This document shows positions 57,816-64,000 of a stretch of 64,000 nucleotides of DNA, one piece after another. The notes under the pieces are model-generated. The model worked only from the letters and a program-made list of their open reading frames with translations, was not told the origin of the DNA and made no database searches. Source of the DNA: Synchiropus splendidus. Taxonomy: Eukaryota; Chordata; Actinopteri; Syngnathiformes; Callionymidae. Positions within the stretch are counted from its first letter, which is position 1. Each line of letters starts with the position of its first letter. The position numbers and the translations under genes are program-made. The stretch is from assembly GCF_027744825.2 (NCBI RefSeq), contig NC_071336.1:11161001-11225000 (forward strand), given 5' to 3'.

Positions 57816-60800
57816 ATGTCCCGGAGAGTCAAGGAAGAATACTACCGCTTTTTCTCCGTCACCGAGACACGAACGCATGAGAAGGGCCACACCGAGTATA
57901 GAGTCACTGGCCGGGTTGGTACTGTTGCCTGTTAATCATTATTATACTGTTGTACTGTTATACTTTGCAATACGAATTGGTAGCTTTTGTCGGCGTCGTG
58001 TCGACAAATGTGTCACAACAACGTTTGCCTGCTCGTTAACCTAACAACTAGAGATGCATACATTTGATTACCTATCAAACTGTATTTCAAATTTCCTCTG
58101 TCAATATCAGTAATTCGATTGTTAATCCGTATTAGTTATTCTTTTAAAAAAATGAAACATATCCAAATAGATGTCTCATATCGTTGATATTGATCCCATC
58201 ATTTCTCTATATAATGAGAACATCATAGGTTTACTTCAAGTATTTTTTTATTTTATTTTCCAAAAAAGTGATAGATAAGAAAAGTCATTGGGTCTGACCA
58301 ACTTCAGTCAGTTACTTGTCATTCGACATTCCAGTGCCTCAAACACAAATCGAGGATCCTGATCTGCATCAATGTGGATGGCATCTGGGAATGCGGACTG
58401 AAGTGCGGCGCTGTGTGTCCTGTACATACTCAATAACTCTCTGATAACACGAGTGTGTTCCTGGGGTTTGATCTCGAGGTTGATTTGGGGTTGAGACATT
58501 GAAGTAGAAGATGTTGGCAGTTGCCCAGGTGGGGTCAGAAGAAATTCTGTGTTTGGAGTGGTTGATTCTGGCGCAGGTGTAATGTTGATAGTGCTGTCGC
58601 TTGGTGTGGAGTCAGTGGGTGTGACAAAAAGGAGCGTGGTAGGGGTGCGTAATGTCTCAGTTGCAGGAGTAGAGGCTGGTGGTGTCGGTGTTGCCGTGGT
58701 ACCGAAGTGAATCCTCTCTCCAGTCACTGGGTCTGTAAGTTTAAGACTTGTCCTCTCCAGGCAGACTTCATCCATGAGATCCAAGAAGAAGACCAGGTTT
58801 GGTCTGTGCTGAGTGCTCTGCAGCATGGTCAGCTGTTCTGTGTCTCTTGGAAAACCGTGCAGGACCCACCCTCTGGAGCTGCAGTCTGGTTGGTTCAGAC
58901 GTTCATTTATCACCTGAAGAACAAGTTCGTCTGGAACTGGCCGCCCTTGCTCCACGTGTGGTCTTATATCCAGGGCAAAATGTGTAGCGCCGGTAGCCAC
59001 TAACCTTAACATCCGACCTGAGCTTACATCCACCATCTTGTACTTTTCTGCCAACATTTGGGCTTGGTGACTTTTTCCTGCCCCAGGTGGACCCAACAAG
59101 AGAATTCGCGGAGTTCTGTAGCATCTATGAGTTTGAACAAAGGCAAGTACTTGCTGGTACACATCCAGTGGTGGCTGGTCGGCGTTGATCGCCCTCAGGG
59201 CGTGCTGGAAAGCAGCACTGAGACCAGTGATTTCACAACGGAAACACTGGATCTCAGACAAAAGCTGCGTCTCTGATGAGTGTGGCATTCTCTCCAGGCG
59301 CTGAGCCACTGTGTCATCTGGTGGGTGCACGAAAGTCTGGTGGTAGACCTCCCCCGTGAGTCGATCTATCAGCCTTCCTCGGCTTCTTTCCAGCAACACG
59401 TCGTTGGGAGCGTCCAGCATAATGACATGGTCAGGCAGGACACCAGCTTGCTGAAGGTTTCGAGCCTGCAGATATGTCTGAGGGATTCCGGCTAATATCC
59501 ACCCCTTGCTGATGCAGTCTTCCTGATTCAGCCTGTGTTGGATGATTCCTACCTGTTCCATCAGTGTGAGGTTCCGTAGCCCATGGCTTGGCTCTCGCAG
59601 GTCGTCAAGCAAGCTTTCTGGTGTCACATGGACTGCGCCTAACTCGACACTCAGCTTCCGGGCCACGGTGTATTTCCCTACCGCAGGAGGACCCAGTAGC
59701 ATCACCCTGGCGGCATTCACACGCTTCTTCTTTAGATGAGACACCAGAAAGGAGATGGGATCGTCTGGCTGTACCACTAGCAGGCTGGTCACCATGTCCT
59801 GGACCACTCCACGGATGTTATGTTTGTCAGCATAAGCTGAAATTTGACGGACGGTCTCTTCCATATGGTTGCTGCTTTCCAGTCGATGATGTTAACATTT
59901 GTCAGCACACAGCATTTTACATGCATGGTGCCATCTAGTGTACAGTTGCCCGACTGTACATGTCTAGTCTTTGCCTTTACTGTCTCCTGATGTCACCTAA
60001 ATACATTCTTTTAGGCCTGGCATGATGATGTCACCAAGGACAGCTAAATCTTTTATCATTTAAAAACATGTTTTTAAGACGATCTCTGACTGATCTTAGT
60101 GCGGCTTGTCAACAAAGAACAGTGACAGTACAATATGCTACCCATCCACTCGTGAGCAGCAAACGTAGTGACAGAAATAGAGGCTGTCCTTGTTCTTCAT
60201 TTGGAACGGTCCTGTGAGCCGAAACTAGACCACTTTGGTTTATTATGTTTTTTGTTGGTTTAGTTTGCCATCTGTTGATTTTAAATGTGTGCAAGTTTAG
60301 CAGTCAATACCTGGATGCTGATGATAGATGTCATTATGGTATCACTGTGTGCTTACTGTAGCTCTATAAAGATAAATTCAAATGAATTCTGTTGGTGTTT
60401 TTGTATGAAGCAATCAGTAGTAGGTATTTACCAATGTATTGATTCCTTTTTAACAAACAACTGGATAGCAGACAGTGACGTTCCTGAAATAACTAAAAAA
60501 TGATAAATATTTACATAAATACATACGTTTTCCATATTGTAATTCTTGTTTTCATCAATATTTCATATGTTCAAAGGCTCAGTCAGTGACTTGCTGAGCC
60601 TTCTATAATGCATCTTTTGTTCACTGACTTGATCTTGTGACTCCTGAAAAGCCATGTGGTCATTCAAACACTAACTTGCTCATGCACCGCAACTAATGCC
60701 TTGGTCTCACACCACGGCTACAGAATCTCACATGGCTTCTTGTGTTTGTTTGAAGCATGAGATTGATGGATGTTGTTTTGATTTCAGTTTGTGTCCAAGC

Positions 60801-63516
60801 GTCAGCCTGAGGATGTGAAAGAGGTGATGGTATGGAAGAGGTTCTCTGAGCTCAAGAAACTGCATGGAGAGTTGGCTTTCACTCACAGGAACCTCTTCAG
60901 ACGACAGGAGGAGTTCCCTCCTTTTCCCCGCTCTCAAGTCTTTGGTATGAAGGGTGATATTTTTAATCTTCAGCTGAAAAGCCAGTCTTTATTATGTACC
61001 ATCCAATGCCAACCTGATGGCTCACGGTACTAAAGCACAGTTAACACGGATTAACATCTATTTTAAATACAGATGCACAGTTTGAATATGGTTGTGCATA
61101 GAACAGCACTGTCTGTGTGTGTGTTTAGGCAGGTTTGATGAAGGTGTGATTGAAGAGAGGAGGAAAGCAGCAGAAGCCATGTTGCGGTTCACCACCAACA
61201 TCCCTGCGCTCTACAACAGTCCTCAACTCAAGGACTTCTTCATGGTAACATGCATTAGCAAACCTGCATTAGCTCATATACAGACACAAATATGCGCGTC
61301 GCCCACCATTGGTCATGTGCAAGCACTCATGCATCAACTCGCATAAAGACTTTCTCACACTACACGACATGAAAACAAACATACCCTGAAGTGCTGTGCG
61401 ATTATCATGAGCAATAATGTCATAATAAATAATAACAATCACAGTCATTTGGATTCTTATTGAAATCTATAATTGTTGATTTAGGAACTTGCTTTTATGT
61501 AAAAAAAAAAAAAGATACATTGCCATATACTCAATATTACTGACAGTATGAAACATGCCTCAATGTTCAAATACATTATTTCATACACATTCACACACAC
61601 GCACAGTGGACTACTAGGACGCTCCCCCATGCATCTACTTCATCCACCATTGTTTCATCTTTGCTCCAGGGTGGTGAGATGACTCGGCCTCTAGATCCAT
61701 CCCTAGATTCCACTTCTGATCCTCTCCCACCTCCACTGATTCCGCTCCCTAAGCGGAGGGCCTCAGACTGTGAGCCTGCAGAAGAGGAGGAGGGTAGGGA
61801 GGCGCCCCCGTTACCTCAGGACCTAGGCACCAACCTCACGCTGGAGATTGGGGAACTGGAAGTGGCAGTGGAGGCTGTTAATGAGACGGCAGTTTCCCCA
61901 GGAGGAGGAGATGAGATCGGTGACCTTGAGTTGGAGGAGCCAGGTACCTCCCTGGGGGTGAGAATGACTCCCTCTGTTGATTCTGTTCTGATAGCTACTC
62001 CTCTGATATTGTTTCAGCTCCTTCCTCCAGCCCAGTCAGAAACCTGAGATCAGTAGAGTCTCAAGACGAGTTTGACTCGTTGTTTGATTCTCCGGAAGAG
62101 CAAGACACAGCTGCTCCTCCGCTCAGTGACGTTGACCTGGCAGCGTTTGACCCCTGCTTTGAACCTGGTGAGACATAACAGGTCACTTAAATCAACACAT
62201 GCTTTAAGAATGTTCATGACGTGGCAGTGGTGAGATTCAAACCTACACAAAGCCCAAGCAAAACAATTTGAAGTAAAACATTTTGCACGTGACTGTGCTC
62301 CCACCTACTGGAAGGAATATGTAAATGCAGCTTGTTTTATTTTTACTTATTTATTTTGTGATGTAGAGCTGAATGACAAGGTAGTTCTGACTTCCTGTTG
62401 ATGTCGCAAGATCTTCTTTGTGACCGATCATAGACATTTTTTTCTTCAAATTTTTGGCCATTCATGGATGAATGCAAATACGGAAACAATTCATGGACAA
62501 GACTCGGTGTAAATACTACATTTACTGTACACAGGACTAGATCTGATCTATAGATCTAATTCTCTTTTCTAAGTGTCTTTCGTGTTGGCTTGAATCCCAC
62601 TGCAATCTTTCAACATGATAGATGGTCTCCCACTGTGTTCCAGGAAAAACGACGACCTGTGGCGACCACTCTGAGCTCTTCTCTTTGGCTTCATCCAGTC
62701 CAGAGACAGATGCGGGATATTTGATCCAGGCTGCAAACGAGCTGACAGTTGCCATGGAGAGAGAGAAGGACGGAGAGTTCACTGCTGCCATCCGAGGCTA
62801 CAGGGTGGCTGTAGACCTCCTCATCACAGGAGTCCAGGGTGAGAACAGAGTGTTGTTAACATTCTATTCTATTGAGTAAATAAGTGATGAGTTTAGTCAG
62901 TGCAGGAGGCAGATTTCAGCTGAGACACAGCTGAATGCAAATGAAATAGAAACAATGGCCCGTTGCAGGGAACTTGTTTTATATTGCATTCTATGAATAC
63001 TTAGCTTTGATTCTTGAGGGGTGATATAAAAAAAGGCTTTTTGCGCATGATAAAATTAGGAAACAAACCTTTACGTCCAGAATTTTAAGTGTGTGGGTGC
63101 CAATTTTTCAATATTCATGGCCCACTAGTAAAACACTCCGACTACAAGGCCCGTAATGCATTGGAACAGTTGAAGCTCTCACTACCTTTTGTTGCATTCC
63201 TGATTGGACACTTTGCTGTTTGCCTGTTTCAAATAACTAAATGAGTTAGAAGTGTTACCTTCTTTCTCAAATGCGCAATGATGTTGTGAAGACTTCTGTA
63301 CCTGCAACACAATGTTTTCCAGTATACAACCATCGATAACTGCCAACACAAAGCTGCTCACACCATTTGTCTCCCTACGACCGTACAGGTGATCCAAACC
63401 CGCTTCGCAAGGAGTCTGTGATGAGAAAAACCGCTCAATACCTGAAACACGCCGAGATGTTGGTGGAAGCGCACGCCTCACCTGCACACACCCAGGAAAC
63501 TCCGAAACAGGATTAG
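57816..63516 (+). CDS. snx15: Sorting nexin 15 (PX and MIT domains)
   Basis: Endosomal protein that binds phosphoinositides through its PX domain and affects trafficking. Seven exons: 57816-57914, 60788-60944, 61129-61244, 61670-61943, 62018-62167, 62644-62838 and 63389-63516. They give 372 codons plus stop with matching phases; the human protein is about 340 residues. The N-terminus, MSRRVKEEYYRFFSV, opens the PX domain (about 1-124), with VWKRFSELKKLHGEL, the FPPFPRSQVFGRF loop, IEERRKAAEAMLRF and NSPQLKDFF. The middle is acidic and Pro/Ser-rich (RRASDCEPAEEEEGREAPPL, DEFDSLFDSP). The MIT domain (about 285-355) contains YLIQAANELTVAMEREKDGE, YRVAVDLLITGVQGDP and VMRKTAQYLKHAEMLV. Intron 1 (2.9 kb) holds an antisense ak8 gene. 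Start chosen because the first exon matches known SNX15 N-termini. Confidence 0.95.
58240..58257 (-). terminator. Polyadenylation hexamers and A-rich run after ak8
   Basis: On the minus strand two overlapping AATAAA hexamers (AATAAAATAAA) are followed by seven A residues. This could be a working signal or the remains of a retroposed poly(A) tail. Confidence 0.45.
58308..59864 (-). CDS. ak8: Adenylate kinase 8, intronless copy nested in snx15 intron 1
   Basis: Predicted nucleoside (mono/di)phosphate kinase with two adenylate-kinase domains; AK8 is associated with cilia and flagella in other vertebrates. One uninterrupted 518-codon frame. Residues 1-45 resemble the AK8 N-terminal helical dimerisation-type segment (DMVTSLLVVQPDDPISFL). 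Domain 1 has P-loop GPPAVGKY (58-65), GWILAGIPQT and RLIDRLTGEVYH. Domain 2 has P-loop GPPGAGKS (258-265), RGWVLHGFPRD, and LTDPVTGERIHFG at the LID. About 70 Thr/Ser/Pro-rich residues (389-458) are then inserted before the C-terminal helix (HTRVIRELLSMYRTHSAALQ, DADQDPRFVFEALE). The human protein is about 479 residues, encoded by many exons. Lack of introns, a polyadenylation hexamer 51 bp after the stop and an A-rich run after it suggest a retrocopy. The frame is intact, so it may be functional. Confidence 0.9.
   Translation of the reverse strand: MEETVRQISAYADKHNIRGVVQDMVTSLLVVQPDDPISFLVSHLKKKRVNAARVMLLGPPAVGKYTVARKLSVELGAVHVTPESLLDDLREPSHGLRNLTLMEQVGIIQHRLNQEDCISKGWILAGIPQTYLQARNLQQAGVLPDHVIMLDAPNDVLLERSRGRLIDRLTGEVYHQTFVHPPDDTVAQRLERMPHSSETQLLSEIQCFRCEITGLSAAFQHALRAINADQPPLDVYQQVLAFVQTHRCYRTPRILLLGPPGAGKSHQAQMLAEKYKMVDVSSGRMLRLVATGATHFALDIRPHVEQGRPVPDELVLQVINERLNQPDCSSRGWVLHGFPRDTEQLTMLQSTQHRPNLVFFLDLMDEVCLERTSLKLTDPVTGERIHFGTTATPTPPASTPATETLRTPTTLLFVTPTDSTPSDSTINITPAPESTTPNTEFLLTPPGQLPTSSTSMSQPQINLEIKPQEHTRVIRELLSMYRTHSAALQSAFPDAIHIDADQDPRFVFEALECRMTSN
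59924..59943 (-). promoter_or_regulatory. CTCF-like motif upstream of ak8
   Basis: ACACTAGATGGCACCATGCA on the minus strand resembles the CTCF core. It lies about 60 bp upstream of the ak8 start. An imprecise upstream palindrome (TGTACAGT...ACTGTACA) follows. Motif only. Confidence 0.3.
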
Positions 63517-63743
63517 GACCCTGAAATGCTCTCTTATGTTTCACTATACAAACAAGCACTGGTATGACTGCACTAGATGCCATGCTCTCCCTACTACAGC
63601 TGAAACACATACTGTGTGAACACTCCCTCCTTTCATGCTTTATTATCTTGTAGTGTTTATAATCTACAACTGTCCTTTTGAAATGATGGATGTTTTACTT
63701 GACGGTGTCTTGATAATTTGTACATATTTGCACAGATTTTGGT

Positions 63744-63749
63744 AATAAA
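63744..63749 (+). terminator. snx15 polyadenylation signal
   Basis: AATAAA 228 bp after the TAG stop (63514-63516), with GT-rich sequence (GTCGTGCGAGTGTCGTTTTC) about 20 bp beyond. A good fit to a cleavage site near 63,765. Confidence 0.7.
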
Positions 63750-63769
63750 TGCCTTAATTTAAATGGATG

Positions 63770-64000
63770 TCGTGCGAGTGTCGTTTTCATTGAAGAGACC
63801 TCACAAAGAATGTTAGAGAGAAAGCAAGCAGAAGGGAAGCTAGAGGGAGATTTACTTCAAGGTGCCATCATTACAGTCTTGGAATTCACCATGAATGTCA
63901 CTAGTAAAGAATTCAGATGTTGGAAACACAAGTGTGAACAATGACCCGTCCAGTCCTCATGCCCACCTGCTTGAATGTGAGCGAGAGGGTTGGAGATGAA
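63770..64000. other. Downstream of snx15, nothing recognised
   Basis: The last 230 bp show no exon, repeat or promoter motif that I can support. Confidence 0.5.

Overview
The window is nuclear DNA from a ray-finned fish, most likely a teleost. Its genes are split into many exons with GT/AG borders, introns range from 73 bp to about 18 kb, simple repeats are common, and dispersed repeats of a kind typical of teleosts are present. Five protein-coding genes can be supported. Each spliced model keeps phase across every junction. Nothing bacterial, viral or CRISPR-like was seen.

Layout. (1) About 1-34,900, minus strand: the 5' part of pyruvate carboxylase (pc). Ten exons encode the mitochondrial presequence and most of the biotin-carboxylase domain (residues 1-341). 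The rest of the gene lies beyond the left edge. Introns are large; intron 9 alone is 18.3 kb. (2) About 34,900-39,170: mostly empty intergenic DNA with one speculative plus-strand exon next to a perfect CRE. (3) 39,169-47,790, minus strand: a ten-exon gene for a 732-residue ELM2-SANT-C2H2 protein of the ZNF541/TRERF1/MIDEAS group, which are chromatin corepressor subunits. (4) About 50,866-55,100, minus strand: slc3a2 (4F2hc/CD98hc), 504 residues in ten coding exons, with two ATF4-type (CARE) motifs in its first intron. (5) 57,816-63,770, plus strand: snx15, 372 residues in seven exons, with PX and MIT domains. (6) 58,308-59,864, minus strand: an intact, intronless ak8 (adenylate kinase 8) reading frame of 518 codons, lying antisense inside snx15 intron 1.

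The genes do different jobs: anaplerosis in mitochondria, chromatin repression, amino-acid transport at the plasma membrane, endosomal sorting, and nucleotide metabolism that is axonemal in relatives. They are not an operon or pathway. PC, SLC3A2 and SNX15 all lie on human 11q12-q13, so the grouping looks like conserved synteny. The ak8 copy looks like a later insertion by retroposition.

The most notable observations are the nested intronless ak8 with a Thr/Ser/Pro-rich insertion, a pc start codon split by a 5.4 kb intron, and the paired CARE motifs in slc3a2. I found no convincing new multi-gene system.
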